Assembly: GCF_938028825.1 (NCBI RefSeq)
Contig: NZ_CALIZP010000071.1
Location: 1 to 64,000, forward strand
DNA length: 64,000 nucleotides
Source of the DNA: an uncultured Cardiobacterium sp.
GTDB taxonomy: Bacteria > Pseudomonadota > Gammaproteobacteria > Cardiobacteriales > Cardiobacteriaceae
Direction: 5' to 3'
Each line of letters starts with the position of its first letter. The first letter of the stretch is position 1. Below are positions 35,904-44,407 of this stretch, piece by piece. The notes under the pieces were generated by a model, which was given only the letters and a program-made list of their open reading frames with translations, ran no database searches and was not told the origin of the DNA. Both the position numbers and the translations under genes were made by a program.

Positions 35904-36536
35904 TCAGTCGGCAAACTGCGGGTTGTCGCAGAGGTCGGAGATGAGGCAGGCAGTGCAGCGCGGTTTGCGCGCCACGCAGACATAGCGGCCGTGCAGGATG
36001 AGCCAGTGGTGCGCATCCAGCAGGTATTCGGGCGGGACGCGCCGCATCAGGCCGTCTTCGACGGCGCGCACGTTTTTGCCCGGCGCGATGCCGGTGCGGT
36101 TGGCGACGCGGAAGATGTGGGTATCCACCGCCATCACGGGTTGGCGGTAGGCGGTATTGAGGATGACGTTGGCGGTTTTACGCCCGACGCCGGGCAGTTT
36201 TTCCAGTGCGGCACGGTCGGCAGGGACTTCGCCGTGGTAGTCGTCAACGAGGATACGGCAGGTTTTGAGGATGTTCGCCGCTTTGCTGTTGTAGAGGCCG
36301 ATGGTTTTGATGTAGTCCTTCAAGCCGTCTTCGCCGAGGGCGAGGATGGCGGCGGCGGTGTTGGCGACAGGGAAGAGGCGGCGCGTGGCTTTGTTCACGC
36401 CTTTGTCGGTCGCCTGCGCGGAGAGGATGACGGCGATGAGCAGCTCGAAGGTGCTGCTGTATTCGAGTTCGGTGGTCGGCTGCGGATTTTCGGCTTTGAA
36501 GCGGCGGAAGCATTCGGCGATAGCAGCGGGGGTCAT
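35904..36536 (-). CDS. nth: Endonuclease III
   Basis: 210 residues. The helix-hairpin-helix LEKLPGVGRKTANVILN with its catalytic Lys-containing neighbourhood, the catalytic Asp in VDTHIFRVANRTG, and the C-terminal 4Fe-4S cluster motif CxxxxxxCxxCxxxxxC (CVARKPRCTACLISDLC) are complete. It is a bifunctional DNA glycosylase/AP lyase removing oxidised pyrimidines. Confidence 0.95.
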   Translation of the reverse strand: MTPAAIAECFRRFKAENPQPTTELEYSSTFELLIAVILSAQATDKGVNKATRRLFPVANTAAAILALGEDGLKDYIKTIGLYNSKAANILKTCRILVDDYHGEVPADRAALEKLPGVGRKTANVILNTAYRQPVMAVDTHIFRVANRTGIAPGKNVRAVEDGLMRRVPPEYLLDAHHWLILHGRYVCVARKPRCTACLISDLCDNPQFAD

Positions 36537-36569
36537 GGTGTGCTCGTGAGTGGTATGGCGTCAGGCGGG

Positions 36570-36902
36570 TCAACCGCGCACTTTTTGCCGCTGCGCCCAA
36601 GCGATGGCAGTCGTGATGGCGGCGCGGGCTTGCGGGCTGTTTCGCCAGCAGGTGCTGCCGGTGAGGTAGGCACCGTGGGCGAGGATGTCGTCCACGTCGG
36701 CTTCCGCGAGGGCGGGAATGTCGTCCAGCCCATTTGTGATACCAATTCCAGAAATTAAGCTGGCAAGGCGGCGCGCCGCAGACAGTATGTTTACCAACAC
36801 AGCCAGATTATTTTCTGGGATTGGTATGAGGCGTTGGATGATGGTTTTGCCGATTTCCTTTTCGGCGAGCAGGCTTTTTTCTTGTGCTGGGGTGAAGGGC
36901 AT
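36570..36902 (-). CDS. Small helix-hairpin-helix-like protein carrying an in-frame element insertion
   Basis: 110 residues. The ends are one continuous domain (AEKEIGKTIIQRL at the front, LDDIPALAEADVDDILAHGAYLTGSTCWRN at the back) reminiscent of the Cdd1/pathogenicity-locus helix-hairpin-helix proteins. The central approximately 30 residues (about 27-56) are encoded by the palindromic element at 36739-36827 and do not belong to the family. The insertion keeps the frame open, so a longer protein may still be made, but the domain is split and function may be lost. The start overlaps the tatD stop (TGATG). Confidence 0.65.
   Translation of the reverse strand: MPFTPAQEKSLLAEKEIGKTIIQRLIPIPENNLAVLVNILSAARRLASLISGIGITNGLDDIPALAEADVDDILAHGAYLTGSTCWRNSPQARAAITTAIAWAQRQKVRG
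36739..36827. mobile_element. Palindromic element with ATACCAATTCC ends, inserted in a gene
   Basis: 89 bp bounded by ATACCAATTCCAGAAA and its near-complement TTTTCTGGGATTGGTAT, with a central GGCGGCGCGCCGC. It matches the plan of the element at 166-236. It has no coding capacity of its own and so would need a transposase in trans. It is open in the minus-strand frame of the host gene. Confidence 0.7.
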
Positions 36903-37684
36903 CAGGAGACTCCGAAGAAGCGGCGGGTGTTGGCCAGGGTTTGCGCGGCAAGGGCGGCGGGGTCTTCGTCGCGGCAGCGTGCGACTTCGTGCAGGACTGC
37001 CGGCAGGTAGCGCGGTTCGTTGACGCGCGGCAGGGGGTTGAGGGTTTTCGGGGTGAGGTAGGGCGCGTCGGTTTCGAGCATGAGGCGGTCGGCGGGGATG
37101 TGGCACACGGTGTCGCGCAGTTCGGCACCACGTTCGGGATCGCAGATCCAGCCGGTGATGCCGATGTAGAGGCCGCGCTCTGTCATCGCTTCCATTTGTG
37201 CGCGTGTGCCGGTGAAGCAGTGCCAGACGGCACCGGCGAGTTCGGGCAGGGCGTCGCCGAGGATGGCGGTGAAGTCGGCGTAGGCGGCGCGTTCGTGCAG
37301 GAAGACGGGTTTTTGTACGGTTTTGGCGATGGCGAGCTGGTCGGTGAAGCAGCGGCGCTGGTTGTCGCGCCGCGCGAGGTTGCGGTGGTAGTCCAGCCCC
37401 ATTTCGCCGACGGCAACGCAGCGCGTTTCGCGGGCGAGGGTTTGCAGGAGCAGGCGGTGCGCGGGGGCGTGCCAGTCGTCGGCATGGTGCGGGTGGTAAC
37501 CGGCGGTGGCGTAGAGTTCGCTGTGGCGGTTGGCGAGTTCGAGCGCGGTCTGGTTGCTGGCGGCGTCGCTGCCGGTGATGATCTGCGCGATGACGCCTGC
37601 CTCTTGCGCTTCGGCAAGGATGCGGTCGAGATGCGGCAAGAGGCGTTTGCTGGCGAGGTTACAGCCGATGTCGATAAGCTTCAC
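36902..37684 (-). CDS. tatD: TatD family metal-dependent DNase
   Basis: 260 residues. It has the N-terminal IDIGCN metal motif, AVGEMGLDYHRN, VFLHERAAYADF, the WHCFTG motif and the C-terminal LETDAPYLTP, i.e. a complete TIM-barrel metallohydrolase. Its closest named type is TatD of E. coli, a 3'-5' exonuclease linked to repair of oxidative damage. Translationally coupled to genes on both sides. Confidence 0.92.
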   Translation of the reverse strand: MKLIDIGCNLASKRLLPHLDRILAEAQEAGVIAQIITGSDAASNQTALELANRHSELYATAGYHPHHADDWHAPAHRLLLQTLARETRCVAVGEMGLDYHRNLARRDNQRRCFTDQLAIAKTVQKPVFLHERAAYADFTAILGDALPELAGAVWHCFTGTRAQMEAMTERGLYIGITGWICDPERGAELRDTVCHIPADRLMLETDAPYLTPKTLNPLPRVNEPRYLPAVLHEVARCRDEDPAALAAQTLANTRRFFGVS

Positions 37685-37869
37685 AGGCGTATCAGCAGGT
37701 AAACGAAGGCGATGACGCAGAGGATGATGATGGCAAAGGTGCCCCAGTGCTGCGGCGCGTTGCGCGAGCGTTCCATCAGGGCGCGGTAGCCGCCGCTGGC
37801 GACCATGCGGTAAGCGATGAAGATGACGGCAGCAGCCATGGCGATCAATCCGATTTGATTCCAGTCCAT
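37681..37869 (-). CDS. Small two-helix membrane protein
   Basis: 62 residues with two predicted membrane helices (about 5-25 and 42-61) joined by a basic loop (MERSRNAPQHWG). Its stop overlaps the tatD start (ATGA). Small conserved-looking membrane protein of unknown function; a ribosome site (AGAGGAAA) precedes the ATG. Confidence 0.7.
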   Translation of the reverse strand: MDWNQIGLIAMAAAVIFIAYRMVASGGYRALMERSRNAPQHWGTFAIIILCVIAFVYLLIRL

Positions 37870-37922
37870 ACGGTATTTCCTCTGTAAAATGGGGCTTTCA
37901 TTGTATCTGATTGGGGGTTCCC

Positions 37923-38303
37923 ATGCCGTTTGTGGACGTTTCGCCCGTAGGGCAGCATTTTATGAATTTTTCCCGGCCTCTTGCTCTGTCGCTGGTCGCG
38001 CGCGAGGGTGATTTATTGTCGTTTTTGCTGGTGTACGGCTTTGGCGAATACCGCTTTACGGCGGATACGGCGCGCCATGATTGTCTGCACGATATGCAGG
38101 CGATGCTGGATACGCTTGCGGGCGGTGGTGATTGTGCCGAGGCGCTGTTTGTCGATGATGCCGGGCAGGTGCGCCTGCTGGTGCAGGGCGAGGGCGATGT
38201 ATTGACCTTCGCCTGCTATGCCGATGGCGAGCTGCTGCCGTGGTTACAGGGCGAGGCCGGGCGCAAGGCGTTTACCGCCATACTGCGCGCGTTGCTAGCG
38301 TGA
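37923..38303 (+). CDS. Hypothetical protein
   Basis: 126 residues from the ATG at 37923; no signal peptide or membrane helix. Mixed alpha/beta-type sequence with acidic patches (GEGDVLTFACYADGELLPWLQGEAG). No family recognised. It ends eight bases before the MFS gene and probably shares its transcript. Confidence 0.6.
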   Translation: MPFVDVSPVGQHFMNFSRPLALSLVAREGDLLSFLLVYGFGEYRFTADTARHDCLHDMQAMLDTLAGGGDCAEALFVDDAGQVRLLVQGEGDVLTFACYADGELLPWLQGEAGRKAFTAILRALLA

Positions 38304-38311
38304 GGATGACG

Positions 38312-39460
38312 ATGGCTACTTCCTGGCAGCGCGGTATCGCGATTCTCACGGGGATTTATGTGTCCCGGATGTTGGGGCTGTTTATGGTCTTCCCCGTCTT
38401 TTCCCTCTACGCCAGCGAGCTTGCCGGCGCAAACAAGACGCTGGTCGGTGTCGCGCTCGGCATTTACGGCCTCAGCCAGGGCTTGCTGCAACTGCCCTGC
38501 GGTTGGCTGTCCGACCGTTTCGGGCGCAAGCCGGTCATTGCCGCAGGATTGCTTTTGTTCGTCTCAGGCAGCCTGCTCGCGGCGACGGCGACGACCATCA
38601 CCATGATGATTGCCGCCCGCGCAGTGCAGGGCATGGGCGCGATTGCCGCCGTTACCTTGGCCTATGCGACCGACATCACCCCCGGCGAAAAACTCGGCAA
38701 AGTGATGGCCATCCTCGGCGGCAGCATCGGCATGGCCTTCGTGCTGTCGCTGATTATCGGACCGCTGGTTGCCGCCTGGATTGGCGTCGCCGGACTCTTT
38801 TACCTGATTGCGCTGATTGCAGGCCTCGCCCTCGTCGCCGGCCTGCGCCTGCCGCCCGTCGCCGCCCGCCGGGCCGCGCCTGCCGCCGGGGGCGGTTACG
38901 ACAAGCGGCAACTGGCGCAAGCGGCGGCATCCATCTTCTTCCTGCACGCCGTCTTCACCGCCACCTTCCTCGTCCTGCCGCCGCTTTTGGTGGAAGCGGG
39001 CATCGCCAAAGCGAACCACTGGTGGCTGTACCTGCCCGCGAATCTCGTCGCCCTCTGCTTCATGCGCGTCAAGGCGACGCCGCACCCGCTCAACTTCGGC
39101 ATCAGCTACCTGCTGCTTGCCGTCGGCACCGGCCTGCTCGCCATGCCGTTTGGCCTGTGGTGGCTGCTCTTCGCCCTCAGCGTTTACTTCATCGCCTTCT
39201 ACCGCCTCGAAACCGGCCTGCCGCACTGGGTGGCGCACATTGCCTCGGCGGAGGCACGCGGGCGGGCGATGGGCTTCTATTCCAGCGCGCAATTCCTCGG
39301 CAGCTTCTGCGGCGGCGCGGTGGCGGGCCGCCTGTGGCACGACCTGCCGCCGGCGACCGTCCTCCTGCCGCTGGTCACCGCCTGCGCCTGCGCCGCGCTC
39401 CTTTTGCTGAAAATCGGCAAAACCACTACACTACGCGCCGCAAAACACGGCAATACTTGA
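38312..39460 (+). CDS. Major facilitator superfamily transporter (YajR-like)
   Basis: 382 residues, about 12 membrane helices. The MFS loop motif is clear as GWLSDRFGRKPVIAAG (about residues 67-82), and VQGMGAIAAVTLAYATDI is a further family signature. I chose the ATG at 38312 because TGAGG lies six bases before it. Its position beside ssb is common in proteobacteria. Substrate unknown; drug or metabolite export is typical of the family. Confidence 0.85.
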   Translation: MATSWQRGIAILTGIYVSRMLGLFMVFPVFSLYASELAGANKTLVGVALGIYGLSQGLLQLPCGWLSDRFGRKPVIAAGLLLFVSGSLLAATATTITMMIAARAVQGMGAIAAVTLAYATDITPGEKLGKVMAILGGSIGMAFVLSLIIGPLVAAWIGVAGLFYLIALIAGLALVAGLRLPPVAARRAAPAAGGGYDKRQLAQAAASIFFLHAVFTATFLVLPPLLVEAGIAKANHWWLYLPANLVALCFMRVKATPHPLNFGISYLLLAVGTGLLAMPFGLWWLLFALSVYFIAFYRLETGLPHWVAHIASAEARGRAMGFYSSAQFLGSFCGGAVAGRLWHDLPPATVLLPLVTACACAALLLLKIGKTTTLRAAKHGNT

Positions 39461-39488
39461 TTAACAATTAACCCAACAGGACACATAA

Positions 39489-40073
39489 ATGGCAGGCGTC
39501 AACAAAGTCATCATCATCGGAAACCTCGGCAACGACCCGGACATGCGCTACATGCCGAGCGGCGACGCAATGGCAAACATCTCCATCGCCACCTCGGAAA
39601 ACTGGACCGACCGCAACACCGGCGAAAAACGCGAAAAAACCGAATGGCACCGCGTCGTCGCCTTCCGCAAACTGGCGGAAATCATCGGCCAGTACTGCAA
39701 AAAAGGCAGCAAAATCTATATCGAAGGCAAACTGCAAACCCGCAAATGGACCGATCAGAGCGGACAAACCCGCTACACCACCGAAATCATCGCCGACCAG
39801 ATGCAAATGCTGGACAGCCGCAACAGCGGCGGCGACTGGGGCGGCCAGGGACAGGATTATGGCAACCGTGGCAGCGGTCAGGGTGGTTACAACCACGCCA
39901 ACCGTGGCAGCGGCAATCCGGACGACGGGCACGACGGCTATCCCGACTACGACGGCGGCAGCAGTCCGCGCAACCCCATGCCGAACAGACCCGTCCCGCC
40001 GCAAAACGACGGCGGCGGCATCGGCGGTCCGGCGATCGACCAAGACACCTTCGACGACGACATCCCCTTCTGA
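39489..40073 (+). CDS. ssb: Single-stranded DNA-binding protein
   Basis: 194 residues. N-terminal OB fold (NKVIIIGNLGNDPDMRYMPSG...WTDRNTGEKREKTEWHRVVAF), a long Gly/Asn-rich linker, and the acidic C-terminal tip DDDIPF that recruits replication and repair proteins. Somewhat longer than E. coli SSB owing to the linker. Confidence 0.96.
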   Translation: MAGVNKVIIIGNLGNDPDMRYMPSGDAMANISIATSENWTDRNTGEKREKTEWHRVVAFRKLAEIIGQYCKKGSKIYIEGKLQTRKWTDQSGQTRYTTEIIADQMQMLDSRNSGGDWGGQGQDYGNRGSGQGGYNHANRGSGNPDDGHDGYPDYDGGSSPRNPMPNRPVPPQNDGGGIGGPAIDQDTFDDDIPF

Positions 40074-40083
40074 GCCTTTCCCC

Positions 40084-40108
40084 AAAACCGCGCCCGGCGC
40101 GGTTTTTT
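40084..40108 (+). terminator. Terminator of ssb
   Basis: AAAACCGCGCC / GGCGCGGTTTTTT hairpin about ten bases past the ssb stop. Confidence 0.85.
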
Positions 40109-40172
40109 ACTGCGCGCCCGCCGGGCGGCGTGACTACCGGGCTCATCAAACGCACCAAACACTGCCTCAACC

Positions 40173-40832
40173 ATGACCTACCGCATCATCCTCTTCGACT
40201 TCGACGGCACCCTTGCCGACAGCGCCCAATGCAGCATCCTCGCCACCCGGGCCGCCTTCGCCGCGCACCACCTGCCCGTGCCGGATGCCGCTGCCATCGT
40301 GCATAGCATGGGCATCCCCATTGAAACCGCTTTCCGCAGCCTCGGCGCGGCAGCGCTGAGTGACGCCGCCTACGCCGCGTTGCTGGCAGACTTCCGCCGC
40401 TATTACGGCGACTACACTGCCGACCACATCCGCCTCTTCCCCGGCATCCCCGCCCTGCTCGCCACCCTCAAAGCGCAGCACAAAACCCTCGCCATCGTCA
40501 GCAGCAAACGGATTGCCCGCCTGCGCGACAACAGCGCCCGGCTCGGCATTGACGGCTACATCGACGCCTGCATCGGCTCGGACCAGGTGACGCACTACAA
40601 ACCGCATCCTGACAGCGTCCGCGTCGCCCTTGCCGCCCTCGGTTACCACGGCGCACCCGAAGCCGTCATCACCGTCGGCGACGCGACAGGCGACATCCGC
40701 ATGGGACAAGCCGCCGGCATCCGCACCTGCGCCGTCACTTGGGGCGCACATGGCGCCGCCGCCCTGCGCGCCGCCGCCCCCGACTATCTCGCCGACAGCG
40801 TCGCCGCCCTGCAACGCATCCTCAGCGCATGA
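40173..40832 (+). CDS. HAD-family phosphatase (phosphoglycolate phosphatase-like)
   Basis: 219 residues. Motif I DFDGTLADS, motif II SSK, the Lys in HYKPHPDS and motif IV GDATGDIRMGQAAG are all present, with a helical cap inserted after motif I. It is a small-molecule phosphatase of the Gph/PpaX type; the exact substrate cannot be read from sequence. It overlaps the broken gene that follows (ATGA). Confidence 0.85.
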   Translation: MTYRIILFDFDGTLADSAQCSILATRAAFAAHHLPVPDAAAIVHSMGIPIETAFRSLGAAALSDAAYAALLADFRRYYGDYTADHIRLFPGIPALLATLKAQHKTLAIVSSKRIARLRDNSARLGIDGYIDACIGSDQVTHYKPHPDSVRVALAALGYHGAPEAVITVGDATGDIRMGQAAGIRTCAVTWGAHGAAALRAAAPDYLADSVAALQRILSA

Positions 40833-40910
40833 CCCTCACCATCCTCTGCCAGGACGAACACCTCGGTGTCGTCAACAAACCGGTGGGCATCCCCGCTCCC
40901 TCGGCCCGTC
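40829..40910 (+). pseudogene. Truncated RluA-family pseudouridine synthase (TruC-like)
   Basis: The first 24 or so codons, MTLTILCQDEHLGVVNKPVG, match the start of TruC/RluC-type enzymes (ILYQDEHLVAVNKPSG). The match then stops abruptly near 40900 and the catalytic Asp region (HRLDRxTSG) is absent. The frame runs on to 41074 without family resemblance. Coupled by ATGA to the HAD gene, so this was once an operon partner; the break looks like a deletion or replacement. Confidence 0.7.
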
Positions 40911-41192
40911 CAGCAAGCCATGCGGCAATTCGAGCGGACCCATCAGGTCAAGGGCTTCGCAAGCAGACCATAGATGTGCATGATGCCGGCAGTGGTGCGG
41001 GTGCGACAGGGCATAAGCGCGAAAGTCTTTTTGTTACGCTGTTTCCCCAAGCGGCTTGGTATTGTTTTGGGTGAATTTCCCTATGTTTTCGTGGAAAATA
41101 GGCAAAAAAAGAGCTTGCATCCTTGCGAGCCGGTACCTATGTATCTTCCTGATGGCGTGTATTATACATACAACAATCCGGATAACAAGTTT
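40911..41192. other. Junction sequence replacing the lost end of the synthase gene
   Basis: About 280 bases with no recognised gene. The left part is GC-rich and carries a short frame reading QQAMRQFERTHQVKGFASRP; the right part (from about 41060) is visibly AT-richer, unlike the flanks. The mix suggests a recombination scar. An open frame across it continues antisense into the phosphoesterase gene and is not supported. Confidence 0.4.
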
Positions 41193-42275
41193 TTAATCAT
41201 CTGTTCCCCTCAAATCTATCACGAGAATTTCCGAACGCGAGCCGAGGCGCAGCGGCACGCCCCAAAAGCCGTAGCCGGAGGAGACGAAGACGTCCTTTCC
41301 TGCAATCTTTTCATGCCCGTAAGCGAGGCGGTACACCGCATCCGCAATGAAATTGGCGGGGAAAATCTGCCCGTTGTGGGTGTGCCCGGACACCTGCATA
41401 TCCATCGCCGTCTGCACATTGGCGGCAATATCGCCGGGGCGGTGGTCGAGGACGATGATGGGCAGGTCGCGGCGCACCCCGTCGAGCAGGGCAGCAAGCG
41501 GCGGGCGGTCTTCGTGCATATCGTCATCGCGGCCGGCCAGCACCAGGCGGTCGGCGACGACCACTGTTTCATCACGCAAGAGATGCACGCCGCTGTCGCG
41601 CAGTGCCTGCGCGTTTTCCGTGACGTCGCCGTAGAACTCGTGGTTGCCGAGGGTGGCATAGACGCCGAGCGGCGCGCGCAGCGCCTGCAAATGCGCTTGC
41701 ATGTTCTCGGCGCGGAAAGCGGCGGTGTTGTCGTTAATTACGTCGCCCGGCAGGAGGATAATGTCCACCTCTTCCTGCGTCATCAGCGCGGCGAGGCGGT
41801 CCAGTTCGCGCGCGCCGTAGAAGAAATGGCTGCCGAGGTGGATGTCGGCGGCGACACCGACGCGCAGCGGCACCATCGCCTTCGGCAGGGTGATTTGATA
41901 GTGGCGCACCACCGTCGCATTGGCGTTAAAGAAGCCCCAGGCGAAGAGCGCGACGAAACCCGTCGGCAGGAACGCGCGAAAAAATAGTGCCGCCCGCTGC
42001 GGGTGGAAGACCTTTATCAGGCGGTAGAGCGGATAGGCGGCAACCGCCACCATGAACCACAGCCACAGCAGCGCCATCACCCAGGCATGGACGATAAAAA
42101 GTGCGGGGACGAGGCGGGTCATCGCCGCGAGCAGCAGCCCGTCGCCGCAGAGGAACACCGCCAACGTCAGGCGGCGGGGGCGGTCGCGCAGGAGAAAACG
42201 CAGCGAGCGGGCGAACACCCACAGCAGCAGTTGCATCACGCCAAAAACCAGCACGACAAAAAACCAGCGCGGCAT
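41193..42275 (-). CDS. Membrane-anchored metallophosphoesterase
   Basis: 360 residues from the ATG at 42275, which has AAGAGGA seven bases upstream. Four hydrophobic helices occupy the first 125 or so residues. The calcineurin-like domain follows, with GVAADIHLG, LPGDVINDN, TLGNHEFYGD, DHRPGD and VSGHTHNGQIFP, i.e. all metal-ligand motifs. Related to YkoQ/YaeI-type enzymes; the active site presumably faces the periplasm or cytoplasm next to the membrane. Substrate unknown, lipid phosphates being one possibility. Confidence 0.85.
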   Translation of the reverse strand: MPRWFFVVLVFGVMQLLLWVFARSLRFLLRDRPRRLTLAVFLCGDGLLLAAMTRLVPALFIVHAWVMALLWLWFMVAVAAYPLYRLIKVFHPQRAALFFRAFLPTGFVALFAWGFFNANATVVRHYQITLPKAMVPLRVGVAADIHLGSHFFYGARELDRLAALMTQEEVDIILLPGDVINDNTAAFRAENMQAHLQALRAPLGVYATLGNHEFYGDVTENAQALRDSGVHLLRDETVVVADRLVLAGRDDDMHEDRPPLAALLDGVRRDLPIIVLDHRPGDIAANVQTAMDMQVSGHTHNGQIFPANFIADAVYRLAYGHEKIAGKDVFVSSGYGFWGVPLRLGSRSEILVIDLRGTDD

Positions 42276-42332
42276 AGACAAATCCTCTTGCTAAAATGGC
42301 GCGCCATCATACGCGAAACCACGGAGACAACC

Positions 42333-42845
42333 ATGACCTTCACCCCCATTCACGCCGACGGCGCCTGCCACGCGCACGACCCGGCCACCCAAGGCTTCAC
42401 CTACAACCACACCATGCTGCGCGTGAAAGACCCGGCCAAATCGCTGGACTTCTACACCCGCATCCTCGGCATGACCCTGGTACGCAAAAGCGACTACGCG
42501 GGTGGCAAGTTCAGCCTCTACTTCCTCGTCATGCCGCGCGACGGCGAGACCATCCCCGCCGACGAAACCGAACGCCGCCGCTGGATTGCGCGGCAAAGCG
42601 GCGTCCTCGAACTCACCCACAACTGGGGCACGGAAGCCGATCCCGCCTTTCACTACCACAACGGCAACAACGAACCGCGCGGCTACGGGCACATCTGCAT
42701 CAGCGTGCCGGACTTCGACGCCGCCATCCGCTGGTTCGACGCCAACCATGTCCACTACCAGAAACGCCCGGAAGAAGGGACGATGCACGACATCGCCTTC
42801 CTCAAAGACCCGGACGGCTACTGGGTGGAAATCATCAAGGGCTGA
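42333..42845 (+). CDS. gloA: Lactoylglutathione lyase (glyoxalase I), long form
   Basis: 170 residues. Glyoxalase fold with TMLRVKDPAKSLDFYTRILGM at the front and GHICISVPDFDAA / FLKDPDGYWVEII at the back; the metal Glu and His positions are visible. It is about 35 residues longer than the nickel-type E. coli enzyme and carries the extra segment ERRRWIARQSGVLELTHNWG, typical of the zinc-type, eukaryote-like class. It detoxifies methylglyoxal using glutathione made by gshA/gshB in this window. Confidence 0.92.
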   Translation: MTFTPIHADGACHAHDPATQGFTYNHTMLRVKDPAKSLDFYTRILGMTLVRKSDYAGGKFSLYFLVMPRDGETIPADETERRRWIARQSGVLELTHNWGTEADPAFHYHNGNNEPRGYGHICISVPDFDAAIRWFDANHVHYQKRPEEGTMHDIAFLKDPDGYWVEIIKG

Positions 42846-42851
42846 CCAAAG

Positions 42852-42877
42852 AAAAACCACCGCTTGCGGTGGTTTTT
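42852..42877. terminator. Bidirectional terminator between gloA and pyrE
   Basis: AAAAACCACCGC / GCGGTGGTTTTT with loop TT, between convergent genes and with T-runs on both strands. Confidence 0.85.
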
Positions 42878-42941
42878 CATTTCTTCCCAATCTGCCTGTC
42901 CTCGCGCGGGCGCTGCCGTCATATCGGCGCTTCTTCCCCGC

Positions 42942-43607
42942 CTACCGCCCCGCAACCCCGTACCGCCGCCGGTACTCCTGCATCGCGGGCAGGTAAGCGG
43001 TGAGGCGCGGATCGTTGCCGACAAATTGCAGCAAGTCGTCGAGGGTGACGACGGATGTCGCCGTGAGGTTTTCATCTTGCGCGAGACGCGACAGAGCCGA
43101 GCCGCCGCCGTCCACCGTTTCCTGACGGTCAAGAGCGACGATGACCGCCACGGGTTGTGCTTGGGCAGCGCGCAAGACAGCGAGCGATTCGCGGATGGCA
43201 GTGCCGGCGGTCAAAACATCATCCAGAATCAACACCCGTTTACCGGCAAGCGGTGCGCCAACGAGCGAACCGCCCTCGCCGTGATCTTTCGCTTCCTTAC
43301 GGTTGAACGCCCACGGCAGCGACAGGCCGTGTTCGGCGAAGAGTACCACTGCCACCGCCGCTACCAGCGGGATGCCTTTATACGCCGGGCCGTAGAGCAC
43401 GTCGAAAGTTATCCCTTCTTCCCGCAGGTGCAGGATGGCCGCTGCATAAGCCTGCGCTAACACGGTGAGCGCCTCGCCGTCGCAAAACGCGCCCGCGTTG
43501 AAGAAATACGGGCTTTGCCGCCCCGATTTCAGGGTAAATTCACCGAAGCGCAATGCCTCAGCGGCAAGCGCCGAGGCTAAAAATCTTTTTTGATATACTG
43601 CCAGCAT
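42942..43607 (-). CDS. pyrE: Orotate phosphoribosyltransferase
   Basis: 221 residues. FTLKSGRQSPYFFNAG, YGPAYKGIPL and the PRPP-binding signature VLILDDVLTAGTAIRES are all present. Makes OMP, the substrate of pyrF elsewhere in the window. Divergent from the exonuclease III-type gene, 24 bases between starts, an arrangement matching the pyrE-crc locus of Pseudomonas. Confidence 0.95.
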   Translation of the reverse strand: MLAVYQKRFLASALAAEALRFGEFTLKSGRQSPYFFNAGAFCDGEALTVLAQAYAAAILHLREEGITFDVLYGPAYKGIPLVAAVAVVLFAEHGLSLPWAFNRKEAKDHGEGGSLVGAPLAGKRVLILDDVLTAGTAIRESLAVLRAAQAQPVAVIVALDRQETVDGGGSALSRLAQDENLTATSVVTLDDLLQFVGNDPRLTAYLPAMQEYRRRYGVAGR

Positions 43608-43631
43608 CTAGCACCTCAAAGCCTAAAAAAC

Positions 43632-44405
43632 ATGTATAAAATCATAACCTTCAATGCCAACGGCATCCGTTCGGCGGCGCGCAAGGGATTCTTCCGCTGG
43701 CTGGCCGAACAGGACGCCGATGCCGTCTGCATTCAGGAAACCAAAGCGCAGGAAAACCAGCTCAAGGACGACCCCATGTACTACCCGCTCGCGCACAATT
43801 ACTATCACGACGCCGAAAAGAAGGGATACAGCGGCGTCGCATTGTACCTGAAACACCCACCGCAGACGGTTCGCCACGGCATCGGCTGGGCGGAAATCGA
43901 TTGTGAAGGGCGCTACCTCGAAGCGGTGTACCCCACGCACAGCATCATCAGCCTTTACATGCATTCCGGCACCAGCGGCGACGAACGCCAGCAGAAAAAA
44001 GAAGCCTTCATGGCCAAATTCGCGCCGTGGCTGCAAGCACGGGCGCAGGCGGGCGAGCGCCTCATCCTCTGCGGCGACATCAACATCGCCCACACCGAAA
44101 AAGACCTGAAAAACTGGAAAGGCAACCTGAAAAACAGCGGCTTCCTGCCACAAGAACGCCAATGGCTGACCGATCTCTTCGCCGGCGACTACCGCGATGC
44201 CTTCCGCCTTGTCAACAACGAAGAACACCAGTACACCTGGTGGAGCCAGCGTGGCAACGCCCGCGCCAACAACGTCGGCTGGCGCATTGACTACCACATC
44301 ATCAGCGCCAACCTTGCTGACCTGGTAGAAAGCGCCAGCATCTACACCGCCGAGCCCTTTTCCGATCACGCCCCGCTGACCATCACCTACCTCGACCTCG
44401 CCTGA
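43632..44405 (+). CDS. Exonuclease III-family AP endonuclease at the crc position
   Basis: 257 residues from MYKIITFNANGIRSAARKG. Catalytic elements of the EEP nuclease family are intact: the metal Glu in CIQETKAQ, the Asp-x-Asn in LCGDINIAH and the C-terminal SDHAPL. In Pseudomonas the gene beside pyrE is crc, a nuclease-dead relative that acts with Hfq; this protein shares Crc landmarks (HxxxDLKNW, FLPQERQWLTDLF) but keeps the catalytic residues. It should therefore be an active AP endonuclease/3' exonuclease (XthA-like). Confidence 0.85.
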   Translation: MYKIITFNANGIRSAARKGFFRWLAEQDADAVCIQETKAQENQLKDDPMYYPLAHNYYHDAEKKGYSGVALYLKHPPQTVRHGIGWAEIDCEGRYLEAVYPTHSIISLYMHSGTSGDERQQKKEAFMAKFAPWLQARAQAGERLILCGDINIAHTEKDLKNWKGNLKNSGFLPQERQWLTDLFAGDYRDAFRLVNNEEHQYTWWSQRGNARANNVGWRIDYHIISANLADLVESASIYTAEPFSDHAPLTITYLDLA

Positions 44406-44407
44406 CC

